Source of the DNA: Anthostomella pinea
Lineage: Eukaryota > Ascomycota > Sordariomycetes > Xylariales > Xylariaceae
NCBI GenBank assembly: GCA_963556695.1
Contig: CAUWAG010000018.1
Span: 5,332,001 to 5,396,000 of the forward strand
Reading direction: 5' to 3'
DNA length: 64,000 nucleotides
This document shows, piece by piece, positions 21,373-32,707 of the stretch. How positions within the stretch are numbered: position 1 is the first letter of the stretch; each line of letters begins with the position of its first letter. Both the position numbers and the translations under genes were made by a program. The notes beneath the pieces were generated by a model. It was not told the origin of the DNA. It did not search any database and saw only the letters and a program-made list of their open reading frames with translations.

Positions 21373-22029
21373 TCACGATGCAACCAAGCCGGCAATATCA
21401 CATTTGCCATTGTAGATAGTCGCAGCGACCGTCGTCGTCACCCCGACGTATTCGCATCCAGGGAACTCGTGCGGAACTTCCATACAAGTATTGTAGAATA
21501 GCTGATACCAGGGGCCGCTGTCGAGGTCGATGTCTGCCGTGCAAAGCAAGGATCCATTCACGACTTCGAGTGGTTCTTCGTGGTATAACTCGTATGTGCC
21601 GTCCGAGCTGCCGCCTAACAGATACCACGACCGCTCGACCTTACCGGGCCAGATGGTGGCATTTGTGAAACCAACATTGTAGCGATGGGTGCCATTGATC
21701 TCGTCGCGTTCGCTTAGGTATCCCGTTGGTCCGAGGTCGTACGGCTGGTTGACGTCGTTGCAAGCTTCACTGTAGAAGCCTCCGCCTCGAAAATTGCCAA
21801 GGAGAACAGGGGACGTTGCATCGATCCCTGCGAAGAATCCACCTTGGAGGTATGAATTCTTTCTCAGCTGAATGGCACGGTTGTTGGTTACGGGGCTGTT
21901 CGATGCGATAGTGAAGATTTGATGGCTTTCGGTGGTGTTGAGCTCGGCAGGATAGTTGAAGGGGCAGGTGTTGCCAGAGGCTAGTACGGCCGGCACCAAA
22001 GCCAAGGCATTTACGACGATTGACCTCAT
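21373..22029 (-). CDS. Small secreted protein, DUF7907-like
   Basis: A single exon encodes 218 residues. The N-terminus MRSIVVNALALVPAVLASG is a signal peptide. The mature part begins NTCPFNYPAELNTTESHQIF and includes NSPVTNNRAIQLR, GIDATSPVLLGNF and LGPTGYL. This matches my recollection of the fungal secreted DUF7907 pattern (asparagine-rich start, xxNNxAIxLR, GPTGYL) but has not been checked by search. Six or seven cysteines and several NxT/S sites fit an extracellular glycoprotein. Function is unknown; such proteins are common in Sordariomycete secretomes. It borders the long gene-poor stretch upstream. Confidence 0.78.
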   Translation of the reverse strand: MRSIVVNALALVPAVLASGNTCPFNYPAELNTTESHQIFTIASNSPVTNNRAIQLRKNSYLQGGFFAGIDATSPVLLGNFRGGGFYSEACNDVNQPYDLGPTGYLSERDEINGTHRYNVGFTNATIWPGKVERSWYLLGGSSDGTYELYHEEPLEVVNGSLLCTADIDLDSGPWYQLFYNTCMEVPHEFPGCEYVGVTTTVAATIYNGKCDIAGLVAS

Positions 22030-23361
22030 CGTAGGCTAGGAAGTAGGTAGGGAGTAGTGAATACGAGAGGGAAGATGTAGGTTGGTAGGGATCGTTGACT
22101 GGGATGCAAAGACTGGTGGTCTTGAGAGCCTGGGTTGCATGTCGAAGTCCACGTACTGGAACCGCTGCCTTGAATGGACGTACCTGCCTAGGTGAAACGA
22201 GTCCAAGTAGCTTTACATCATCCAGATTGATGGCATATGCAGTACATCTCCAGTGACGCCTTCCTATTTGAGGCCGTGGAGTATCTAGGAAAATAGGTTC
22301 GGATCTAGATAGATACCGCCCCCGTGGACCAACGCGGAGAGTCGTTCTGCAACCTTGCCAAGTGCAGGCATATTATGATTTCTGGACACAACTCGCCGTA
22401 TGTAGTCTGTCGCTATATGGATTTTGTTCCAGTCTGGAGAGAGGGGGGAGAGCTTGGCACTGAAAAGACATGTACAATTCTGTGGGTCATGGTGATGGTG
22501 ATGAACAATCCGCGCATGATCATTGAATTACTGCCAGCTATACCCCTTACTTGAACCGATCGATCAATGTAACGTTGCCCATGGCCGTGTAACTGGGATA
22601 TGCCTGTTGGTTCTGTTGTTTCTAGTCGAGCTTTGTCTCAAACACAACATGACAATATTGGAATGTCCGGCATAACCTCAAATCCGTGGCGCTCGGGCAA
22701 GCCTGTTCGTGAATCACTGGCGCTCGAAACAAGTGCCCAGTGACTAGAATCTCTTATAGATTTTCAATTTCACTTGGACGCATACTCATAGAGGAGAAAA
22801 TCCCGAGCCGCTACGGACTGGAAGAAGTCTTCGACTTTGTATTCTAGCCTGAAGAGAGAGTGTAGTTCAACTATGTGATGAAAGAGGTCTCCTTCAGTCG
22901 CCGAACGCGCTGCGTCGAAGTGACACATAGAAGCACATTGTCAGCACCAGGTCAAGGTCCAAGAAGAACATGCATACGTAAACTGCACTTCGTAGCTTTC
23001 AAAGCGCTCGTCCCTAACCTGGTCCATCCATTCTGGGATGACAGGAGTGGACCTCAACTAAAACCTTTCGAGGGTGCCCGGCGGCATGGTTCCGGACATT
23101 GCTGAACCCTATCCTCCGTATATCAGCAGTTGAAGATGCTCCCGATTTTTTGTCTACTAATTACCAGCCAGAAGAATACAGAAGGCTGTCGTTACATATT
23201 TGCAGCAGCTTATGGGTTCGGTTGCGTAAATGTAGTCCATACCACTGGACCGGCAGAGGAGGCATATAATAGAGTCATAATTTCCTCTGTTCATTTTGTA
23301 GATATCTTGAGACTTGCGTATCATGGGGCTTGAAAGGAGTACTGTGTCGTCTGTCGCTATC

Positions 23362-23536
23362 CCTGTCGGTGTTGATGTCGCTGTCACTGTCGATGTTGCT
23401 GTCGATGTCACTGTCGATGTCACTGTCGATGTCACTGTTGATGTCACTGTTGATGTCACTGTCGATGTCACTGCCGGTGTCACTGCCGGTGTTGCTGTCA
23501 CTTTTGATGTCACTGTCAAGGTCGACGTCGCTGTCA
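23362..23536. repeat. 12-bp minisatellite, GTCACTGTCGAT-type
   Basis: About 14 imperfect copies of a 12-bp unit (GTCACTGTCGAT, with T/C and GG variants such as GTCACTGCCGGT) run without interruption. Because the unit is a multiple of three and lacks stops, plus-strand frames read (VTVD)n or (SLSM)n and the minus strand reads (TSTV)n. A minus-strand ATG frame of 143 codons (23588-23157) spans it, but its non-repeat part has no recognisable family, so I do not call it a gene. Confidence 0.9.
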
Positions 23537-26500
23537 CGACAATAAATTCCTTGACCATAGCAGCCATATTTTCATTCTGATGCATCATCTGAAGTATTTA
23601 TAAGCAACGTTGCGTCTCCAGGCGTGCTCACTTCCCCTACAATTAAGGGGCCAGGAACGAGAGCGTGACTTCAATGGTGATTTTACCGGGCATCTATCAT
23701 GGATTTTCATCCGCTCGAAAGTCACCGTACATGGAAAGGAGGTGGTACCGAGCCGGATATTAAATGACGCACGCGAGCTATCGGTAGCTAGCATGTAGCT
23801 GTCAAAAGCACACACGGCAGCCTGCATACCTCAGCTCGCACGAACATCTCAGGAAAACCTCACTAGGGTAGGCCTGCACGTCAACACACGCATAGAGGTT
23901 TGGTGATGCGTAACTGTTATGGGGAAGGCACTGATATCTGTGACGGGTGCCGCCGAATATGAGGGCAAGAAAGATTGAGAAGTCCGAGACCAGATGTATG
24001 ATAGTGCAATACTCGTCCTGTAAACGGACCAGCTTGAGGATCGCGGTACGCAGATGAACCAAGCAAGGTGAGGACAGAATGATTCGCGCAATCGTTCGGC
24101 ATAAGCGATTCTTCCAAGGGTGATTGTCCTCCACCTCTAGGCAAGAATTGTAAAGACTTCTGCAAGCGAATGAGGAAGTCTCAGCCGAATATGCAGGTCT
24201 TAATCTGATCACGATATGCCAAAGACCTGGACAGTGAGACAAATGCTACTGCGATGTCGCTTGATCATGAGCTAGTTCCTCGTGGCCTTGTTGACCGTAG
24301 TCGGGTTGGTATGGTCAAGGTAACGTTATGCTCCAAGCACGAGGATAATGACTGCCTGCAGTTCTTAGAGCATCCCTGGAGGGTTGTCGTAAGATATTAC
24401 TACCGTCATCCGCCCCCAAGCCACGGCAAGGGAGCACCACTTGCAATTGGAAGGGAGACATATGGGACCTTACCGATTGGACGAGTGTTTGCCGGGACAC
24501 TAACGCATCTTGCGTATCCTAACGTCACCAGAGACACAGATTGGTAAAGGGTTATGTTGGTTTTCGAGACAAGCAGCCTGACGCCTTGGCTGGGAGTGAA
24601 AGACAGCCTTCTCGACGTCTTTGGCAAAATTCAGATCAAGGATGACACCTCTCCGGCGCTGGTTCGATAGCCGGCTGTGAAAACATGCCGCAGCTCCATA
24701 TTCTGACGTTTCAGCATGCGGACACACGATCCCGGGAAGCCCCTCGCGGCATCTCACTGAGCTCTGCGAACTCTTGTGCAACATGAACAAGATGTACCAG
24801 CTCACATCGCCGGGAGGCTCAAGCGGCTGGCCCGTTGGGCTGCTGAGAGGTTGAGCATGGGATATATCGAAGATGCGAGTCGACGAGCTCGTCTGTGCAA
24901 GGTCAGAAGGGAAAGGCTGGATTTGAGTTCTGCTGGACTTCGGATACATCGCTTCCCGGTGTGGGATTTCATCTGCGACCGCTAGTGAGTGAGAATAAAA
25001 CAGACAGTTCGAGTAAAGAAGTCGGCAGGAGCGCTGACACAAGTGTTCTTCTGTTTTCAGCCTGAGACGCGATTGCCGAGTTATGGTTCAGATCATGGCA
25101 CCTGGCGCAGAAGACTCATTTGGAGTCATCTGTACCTTCAAGCAGCTTCGGGGAAGAACTGAGATAAAATGTGTCGTAATAAGGAACCCTCAAGAACAGA
25201 GTCGGAGAGGAATGAGACCAGCGGTCAAGGTCAAAAGGGGGTTCATGAGACGTTATTGATGAAGGGGTTCATTGATGGGACTTGGTGGATTACGACCCGA
25301 GAATGATATTGCCAAGACTATCGGTTCCATGGTCGAGGAAGTTGGCGGTGGGCGTCTCTCTCGCTATGGAGAAACTGGCAAAGGTAGGTAGTCCAGTGAG
25401 TCATTTCTCATTTTCTGATCTCTTGCGGTTCGGAGATGCGTTCGGGCCATTCATGGATCTGATCCTGATCTACTACTTAAGCGGTTCTGGGATTAGCCAC
25501 GAGCGGCACTGTCACGACTGCTGCAGTCCAAAGGCAGACTGATGGCATACTGTGTTTGCGCCGGAGGTTCAGCGCCATGGGCTGGAGAGCAAGGAGGCAT
25601 GTCAAACTCGCAGACCAGTGCTGTCACTTGACGTGCTCAAGAGGGATGAGCCCAGCTATGTTATGCCTTGCGATGCACCATGTACTTATTCGAATTATAC
25701 TTCGGGCTTATGCAGTACCGTGACATTGGCTGCATGTTGTGCTTCTGGCGTTGCTGCTCGGTACGCCCGCGCGGGTCTGCAATGCACGGTGATTCGTATG
25801 GCAGACGCGAGATGAGATGACCGGCGAAACCGCCATCCAGAGTTGGATTTCAACGGTAGCATCATTAACGCGCCCCCAACGTGTCCTCATAAACAGCGCG
25901 CCTTTTGACCCACCTGACGTCGATGACGAACGATGCCAGGCGAGCCACGCGCCCGGAAACCCGTCGAGAAGACCAGCCGCGGGAAAATAGGGGTTCAACC
26001 GTTCTGGTTGGTTTGCGCGCTAATGGTAGACCACCCGTACAAAACTCTCCTGAGTCCTCCACTTTATGTCGTGAAAACGGCAAGCGGCCAGAAGAATTCG
26101 AAGAACAGTCGATAGTCGACCGGGTAGTTTGTAGGTGGTAGCCTCTCCTGGTAGGTAGTACGTAGCCTCATCCTAGCCTAGTGTCCAGTGAGGTGACGAG
26201 TTACGGCACGGAAGAAGACAGAAGAAGCTCACGACGGCCCATGTGATTGGGCACGGAGAAGATGGGACGCCGTGGAGAAGCCGCGAATTGGATGAGGGAA
26301 CATGTCACTTGACATTGCACTTGTCCCGGGATATCTGGATTGTTGGAGAGATGAAGAGAAGATGGTGTGCAGCGCGGGCTCACGAGACCTCCACCCATGC
26401 TCTCGCAGATGGGCCATGAAAATGTGTGACAAGTTCAAAGGGCTCGACTCGAGTTAACTGGCAGGTCCTGCTTCGTCGTCCAGAGTTCGAGGTGAGTAGG

Positions 26501-27082
26501 TAGTAGTTGGGCTGAGGTATGTTGTGATACCTGCTTGGCACGCGGGATACGTAGTATCAGGTCGGAGTGTAGGGCGATTTATGAATATAAACATGACTGA
26601 TCAGACGAGAGACAACAAGCAGAAAAGGATGTTGTTACTCGCTTGCTACCGGCATGCGTCGTCATTGTTGTTGTTGTTATTGTTTGGTGGATGTTGCCCC
26701 GGGTGCCATAGCCCATTTTTCTCATCCACCGCAATATCGAACAGGCAAGCGAAAGAGAGTCTTGCACCGTGCATAAGCCACACCAGCGCAAATCGAAAGG
26801 CTCCTAGATGTATGTACCTTATGTACACATCCTGTCAGGAGGCTGCCTCCATCGAAAGACTTTTGATAGTTTGAAGGTCTCCAGGGTCGATCATCCGTCA
26901 GTTTACTCGTATGAACGTACACCTACGCATACATAAGCAAAACGACAGAGTGCCTCGACCTCGACCTTGAGCGCATAATGGATCTCATAACCAACGGCCG
27001 CTAACGCCGCAGCGCCGCCTAGGACAGCTGGTTGTCCGGGCCAGCAACTGCCCGTCCAGCTCGGGAAGCCCCAGCTGCCAGA

Positions 27083-27110
27083 TAGGTACCTACAGTGGAC
27101 TACCTAGGTA
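27083..27110. repeat. paired palindromes TAGGTACCTA / TACCTAGGTA
   Basis: Two 10-bp perfect palindromes made of the same half-site lie 8 bp apart (27083-27092 and 27101-27110). The first is one of four exact copies of TAGGTACCTA in the window, the others being at 41326, 51035 and 62938. Confidence 0.85.
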
Positions 27111-28002
27111 GGCGCAAAGACCAGCGGCCGACGGCCGTACCTTTACTGACCTGGGAGGTGATGATCACAGTACGCCGTCTTCCCGCCTCTGAGCCCCTAT
27201 ACATCTCCATCGCGACACAGCGCCCCTCCAACACTGATGTCCGGACTCACAACCACGGCCGAGCATCATCAATCAGACTGATCGCCTGTATGTCTCCTGT
27301 CAGGTAGACACCTGAATAACATCTCCTGCAATTTGCCATTTTTTCTTCAGACATCGACATCCCCATCTACCTGTGCAGGTTTGCGAATTACTCCGTCCGT
27401 ACAGTACCTCCTCTAGCACTAGTAAAGAGAGAGTTAAAATTCACCAAAGGGACCAGCCGCACACAAACTCTGGCTGGCCTTCCCCACATGCAGTCAGGAC
27501 TCAGGACCACGAGCGAGTGGCTCCCCGGCTTGCATCCGGTCTCCAGTTCTGACATGTGATTGGGCCATTCCAACCTCAGCTCGTCCATGATCCCCGGGCC
27601 GTACAGTGCGTGCCACACACCTACTCCAGACCGTAAGGTAGTGGACAGCTTCAATGTTATTATTTGCGCTCTACGGTACGCCGCTACGATACCGCCACAA
27701 TCCCCCATTCTCCTTTTTTAGGGTTCCATCCTTCGTGAGTGATCTTGTTTCGCGCAGCTCATCCCGACGCATCGCATCGCATCGCCGCCTCGCGTGCAGA
27801 CTGCAGAACGGAAACGGATTCGTCTACCACTTCCCATCGTCATTCTCTTCCTCTCTTCCTCCCTTCTTGACTCGTCGTGGGCAATAGAGATTTGGGTTTC
27901 GGTAAAGTACCCTTTAGGTTCTGTCAGGACCCAGCAGCCAGGTTGAGCCCTCCCACCTCACACCCAGAAGTCGAAAAAGCAACAGATCAAGATTCAAGGG
28001 TC

Positions 28003-28024
28003 CCTGCCTGCCTGCCTGCCTGCC
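28003..28024. repeat. (CCTG)5 microsatellite
   Basis: Five CCTG units followed by CC lie in the pyrimidine-rich leader upstream of the RRM/R3H protein gene. Confidence 0.9.
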
Positions 28025-28858
28025 GTCCAATCCGCAAAAAGTCAAACCTTCGCCGCTAATTTTCCCTCCTGCGCTACCTTACAGCCCTTACCACCTACCA
28101 CCTTACCACCTTAACTCATTCACCATTTTTACCTGACCTACCTCTTACCTACCGCATTACCTCCCTATCTTTCTACTCCCTCCACCATTCCGGACCACCA
28201 GGTCAGACGGTGCACCCATTTCTCTCCTCCTGCACCTCCTCGTCTTCTTCCTCTCTTCGGAAGACGTCCGACGAGCTCATATATAGGTGTATCCGGTCTT
28301 GGAGCCTGCAACTCCTGCTACTTCTGGCCTACCATACCCGCGTTTCGGCCTGTGACCTGTAAACGGCGTGATACCTGGGCTCCAGCTTGGGCTTCGGCTT
28401 CCTGCATCTGACCGCCAACCATTCTCCTGCTAATCCTGCCTGGTCCTCCAGCCTTCCAGCCTTCCAGCCAACCAACCAGCCAGCTCCAAGCTCCCATCTC
28501 TCTCCATCGATCAACCTCCGGTCAACCGATCCATCTGCTCATCCACCTGCCACCACTCTGCGCTGCTGCTGCCGTTGTCGCTGCACGACGACAACTTCGT
28601 CCACCCGCATTTTCGCTGAGCCGACCGACAGCACTTTGTCCACTATCCGACCCAGTCGTGCATACGTACGTCCAGGAGGCATAAGCTCTGCTTCAGCAGT
28701 ATCGCACGGGCGCTTCATCCGTTCTATATACTAGCGTTGGCCGTCTTCTGGTCGTCTCCTCCCCGCCAATTACGCCCACATTCCAGCCGCCGGAAGGGAA
28801 CTGCAGACTGCTGGGCACCCACAGCAGCTGCGCCGCCCTGAACGTCGCCCATCCAACT

Positions 28859-30854
28859 ATGAATCAACAACAACACGCAATGTACTACGATTATCCCTCG
28901 ACGTCGAATCGTTCGCCCGGCACAACGAGACAGGGCTATGCTACTGTCGGCCTGCATTCGGGTCTGGGAGGTGGCCGATCGGGACAGAGGCAGCTCGAGT
29001 CTGTAGGTCAGCATCTCCCATCCCCCTCGGGCTACGGAGGACACGACGATCGACAAGGTGGTGGCTCGATATACGATTCCATGCCAAGGTTCGACCGTCT
29101 GGCACCCAACGGTATGCAGTCTGGATATATGCTAGAGAACAATCAGACCTGGGGCTACAATGGAGCTGTCGCCACCGTGAACGGCCCCATGAACGGCAAC
29201 GGTAGAATGGCTTCGAGGGGTGTCAACCGGCGGGCCGCTTTGCCTACTGTAAGTACATTTCGCTTCCTTTGGAAGGCGAGCTGTAATCACTGACTTGATT
29301 GTTTGTATACAGAACTGGACTGACCAAGGTGGTATGGGCTTACCCTCGATGCCGCAGCACTTCGATCCCAACATGTCCATGAACGGAAACGACAACGATT
29401 TGTCTGGCATGGCTGGTGCCGCGGCTGACTCCCGGGGCATGATGACTACGCCAGGTTCCGACTCGGACCAACTGATCCCCACTGCCATCGTTATCAAGAA
29501 CATCCAGTTCCAGTGCAGAAAGGAAATCCTGCAGGGTCTCATGGCGTCCATGAATTTGCCGCAACCCTACGCATTCAACTACCATTTCGACAAGGGTGTC
29601 TTCAGGGGTCTTGCATTTGCCAACTTCTCCACAGCCGAGGACACGGCTATCGTAATTCAGAAGATGAACGGACTGGAGGTAATGGGCCGAAAGCTGCGAG
29701 TCGAGTACAAGAAAATGCTGCCGCAAGACGAGCGTGAACGGATCGATCGAGAGAAGCGTGAAAAGCGAGGCCAGCTTGAGGAACAACATCGAGCACCGCT
29801 TCCGGTGCACCAACAGAGTGCGCTGCAAGCCCTCGGCGTCAGTGTCAACAAGCAGCCAAGCAGCTCGCCTTTGCGTATGTGTCCCATCTCTTCCCCATCG
29901 CTGCCGCCGTTATTGACCTTCAATACAGGTGACGTCGACCTCAATGATCCTGCCACCCTCGAGTTCTACACGCAGCTCACTATTTTCAAAAACGACCAGA
30001 GCCGAGAGGTTCACATTTTCCCTCCAGACGTCGCTCCCGAGCAGCGCCGGCAAATCCACATCCTGGCGCACAACATGGGACTGGAGCACAGATCTGTTGG
30101 CGAAGCCGACCGACGACAGATTCAGGTTATGAAGCGTCCGCAAAACTCGCCCCCAGCACATGTCCAAAACCAGCTGCCGAATGTTTCGTGGGAGGATCAC
30201 CGCCGGGGGCTGAGTCGAGCGGCCACCATCGACTTTGCTGAGTCTCGCATGGCGTCGAGCGCGTATCACACGCTGGGCAGACAGGGCGGCCCTACCCTGG
30301 AGCTTCCTGGCAGCCCCGGCAACGGGATTCCCAACAACCTCCGGGCCGCCAAGAGCTTTGCTGATCTGCGCGCACACAGTCCCAGCCCTGCACTGTCCGG
30401 GTCGAGCTATGCTGGGTTCGGGAACGGCCTCGGCGCCCGCTATGCGGATTTCTCCCAAACGTCACTGACCACGCCACCGAACCTGACCCCAACGTCGGCG
30501 CAGAATGCTGCGTCGAGTACCGATGCGCTGCTCGCTGGGAACATGGGGTCCATGAATATTGGCTACGATCCTAATGCGTCACACATGCGCGCCAGAGATG
30601 CTCCTGGAGCTATTGGCAGCCAGAGACCTGGTGCCAACGGGACGACAAACCGCAATGCACCCGAGAGACAACCACGTGGCCCAGAATGGGGAGAGTCTGG
30701 ACAAGGGTTCAGCGGCCGCAATCGTGGCCATATGCAGAGGAGCAGCGGTCAGTGAATGCACCCTGAGTATCGTCACGGATATCCCGCTGACGTGTACCGC
30801 GGAACAGATTCGTCAGACGCTGGTCGCAACTCGGGCACTTCTCGGTTCCACTGA
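28859..30854 (+). CDS. RRM + R3H RNA-binding protein (Pin4/Cip1-Cip2 type)
   Basis: Four exons, 28859-29248, 29313-29874, 29929-30747 and 30808-30854, join in frame to 605 residues. The N-terminal ~220 residues are Gly/Gln/Asn-rich and disordered. An RRM follows (TAIVIKNIQFQC, RNP1-like FRGLAFANFSTAEDT, LEVMGRKLRVEYKK). Then comes an acidic/basic linker (DERERIDREKREKRG) and an R3H domain (FKNDQSREVHIFPPDVAPEQRR..IHILAHNMGLEHRSVG). The C-terminal third is Ser/Pro/Gly-rich. This RRM-linker-R3H order is that of yeast Pin4/Mdt1 and S. pombe Cip1/Cip2, which act in stress mRNA control and DNA-damage response. The last exon is inferred: donor GTCAGT at 30748, branch CTGAC, acceptor CAG at 30805-30807, giving SSDAGRNSGTSRFH; without splicing the protein ends two residues later at 30755. 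Confidence 0.88.
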
Positions 30855-32707
30855 TCTCGCGGTTCCCAGGAGTAACCACTAGCTGGCCAGAATCCGCAGC
30901 ATGCGTCTGGCCGTTGCCCTCCACTGCCGGCCTCAGCATTGTTATTTGAAAGTATCACCGCCCTCGCACCTTATCCAAATCCACAACAACGAGCCTCGAA
31001 TCTCCGTTACGATCAAACCCAACGAGAGACGATTTTATGACAATAGATTTACCCCCTTCATTGACCTAACGCCTCGCTTCAGCATGTCGCATCCTCAAGG
31101 GGGGTTCGACGGTACGCTTCGACGGATATCTGATATTTATTTTATTTGCTTTCCATTTTACGGCGTTGACGCGATAATATTTTGTAATATGATATTCTCG
31201 ATTTTTGCTTTCTCACGGCCGTTCCGGAGCTGGCTGGCTAACAGCCACACCACATCGATGGAGTTTTGCGAAGGCGCGGTCGAAGTGTTCCGTGCAAGGC
31301 GGAGCAGGTTATCTTGACCACTGCGTGCCTCAATACCCTCTTAACGATGACTGGCAGGCGAACCATCTGGATACACCATACATCAATTTATGGGCGACCA
31401 TTCACGGCATGACGAATCAACTCCCTATACCCTCTGGGGCGTCCTTTGAGACCTGACATGCCCACGCGGGTTTGACCGGGCCTCGAAGACCTCCATCACG
31501 ATGGTTACGCTGTTATGACGCATATGCACATCAATAGATGATGGCAACGCGATGCTGGATGACTTGACGGCTAGGGACATCCTACTAATCACTGCCCTCT
31601 TGCCAGAGGAGAAACCTGGGATAGTCCCTAGTGGCGGGTCGATCTAGCTTCGGGTGATTGGACACGAAGAACGAAGCAACGAACTGAAGAAGACGGCGGC
31701 GGTGGACGAAAAGGTCGTGCCGGGTGAGCATGCGGTTGCAGCTTCACCAAGCAAGTGGGGAAGTGGGAATGGAAGCAGAGGGAGACGAAATCAGGATGAT
31801 GGATTGTCAAGTTTCTGTATATGACTGTGTTTCCACATGACAAGCATCGAGGGCAACAGTCGAAGCCTCTGGAGCTACGTGTGTTGAAAGCCAAGGCCAC
31901 CCATCCTACCCGTAATATGTTTGAACTAGAGTTTCGCTCCCATGGATTTATCATTGGCGAGGTGGCGATGGTCGGTCGGGAGGTGCCAGTAGCTTGGGAA
32001 TTAGCAGGTGGGTGGTCTGTTGGCTGGGGGGTATTGGTGAAAGGGGACCGGATATGGTCACAATTACTCACTCGCTCAAGGCGTCGCGCTGCTGCAATAT
32101 ACAAGTACTTGGTCGTTCAAATATTCCGAACCGTGTATGGCGTTTCATTAGTCATGCCACTCTGCCCGGTGCCTTGCCCGGTGCCTTGTCCGGCCGGCCA
32201 AGAAGCTGAGGTAACTATTCACAAGGACGCCTGCCCCTACTAAATTATAACTATACATTGAGCCACGCCGCTACGTCCCAGCCAAGAGTCTGGATGCTCG
32301 TCGTCAATCTTGATAGCCAAGCGTCCTCGCTTAATACTGCCTGCCTGATCGCTGCTAATCACAGATGCGGCCCTGGTCCCCCGTCAAGCTGACTCAAGCT
32401 GAAAAATCAAAAATGCAGCTTTCGTATACAGCCGCACCCGCCGTCAGATTCGCCAGCCTATCATTGAGCACTGAGACAGCCTGAGATGAGCCCGGCTTTT
32501 TTTGGCAAGAAGGCTGAAGTCTCAACGGGCACTCCAGTCAAGTCTATGGTCTTAGCCGTCAGCATGGGTTCCCAGCAGGCATCCTCGAGCTGAAATTCGG
32601 AGAATCTAAAGTATGCAAGAGGCCCGGTCACCTGGTGCTATACCGAGCTCTTCCTCACTTATTAGTCAATTGTTGGAAGGACGCTGGTGACTGTTGGGCT
32701 CGAAGTC
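30855..32707. other. intergenic, 1.85 kb, no gene seen
   Basis: This lies between two plus-strand genes. The first part is AT-richer (around 31120-31210) and looks like 3' UTR. A 12-bp direct repeat GCCCGGTGCCTT occurs twice at 32164-32187. Frames of 140-158 codons on opposite strands around 31.6-32.2 kb overlap each other and have no recognisable product. Confidence 0.4.
32164..32187. repeat. tandem GCCCGGTGCCTT x2
   Basis: Two perfect adjacent copies of a 12-bp unit, followed by a partial third (GTCCGG), in non-coding DNA. Confidence 0.8.

Larger units (their letters stand above)
22030..28858. other. gene-poor region of 6.8 kb
   Basis: No gene can be supported here. It contains a 12-bp minisatellite (23362-23536), a TAGGTACCTA palindrome at 27083-27092 with TACCTAGGTA at 27101-27110, a CCTG microsatellite (28003-28024), and from about 27,700 a strongly pyrimidine-rich, CACC/CTTCC-rich tract that looks like the promoter and 5' leader of the RNA-binding protein gene. 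The longest frames (minus 24500-25042; minus 23157-23588; minus 23802-24242) have no recognisable domains, and some begin at non-ATG codons. A 40-codon frame from an ATG at 25274 has coding-like composition but no known relative. Confidence 0.45.

Noticed and set aside
24500..25042. 180-codon minus-strand frame in the gene-poor stretch
   Set aside because: Starts at a TTG rather than ATG in its full form, composition not typical of a folded protein, no family signature and no splice continuation that helps.
31628..32243. Overlapping opposite frames of 158 (-) and 140 (+) codons
   Set aside because: They overlap each other, the minus one begins at TTG, and neither has a recognisable domain.
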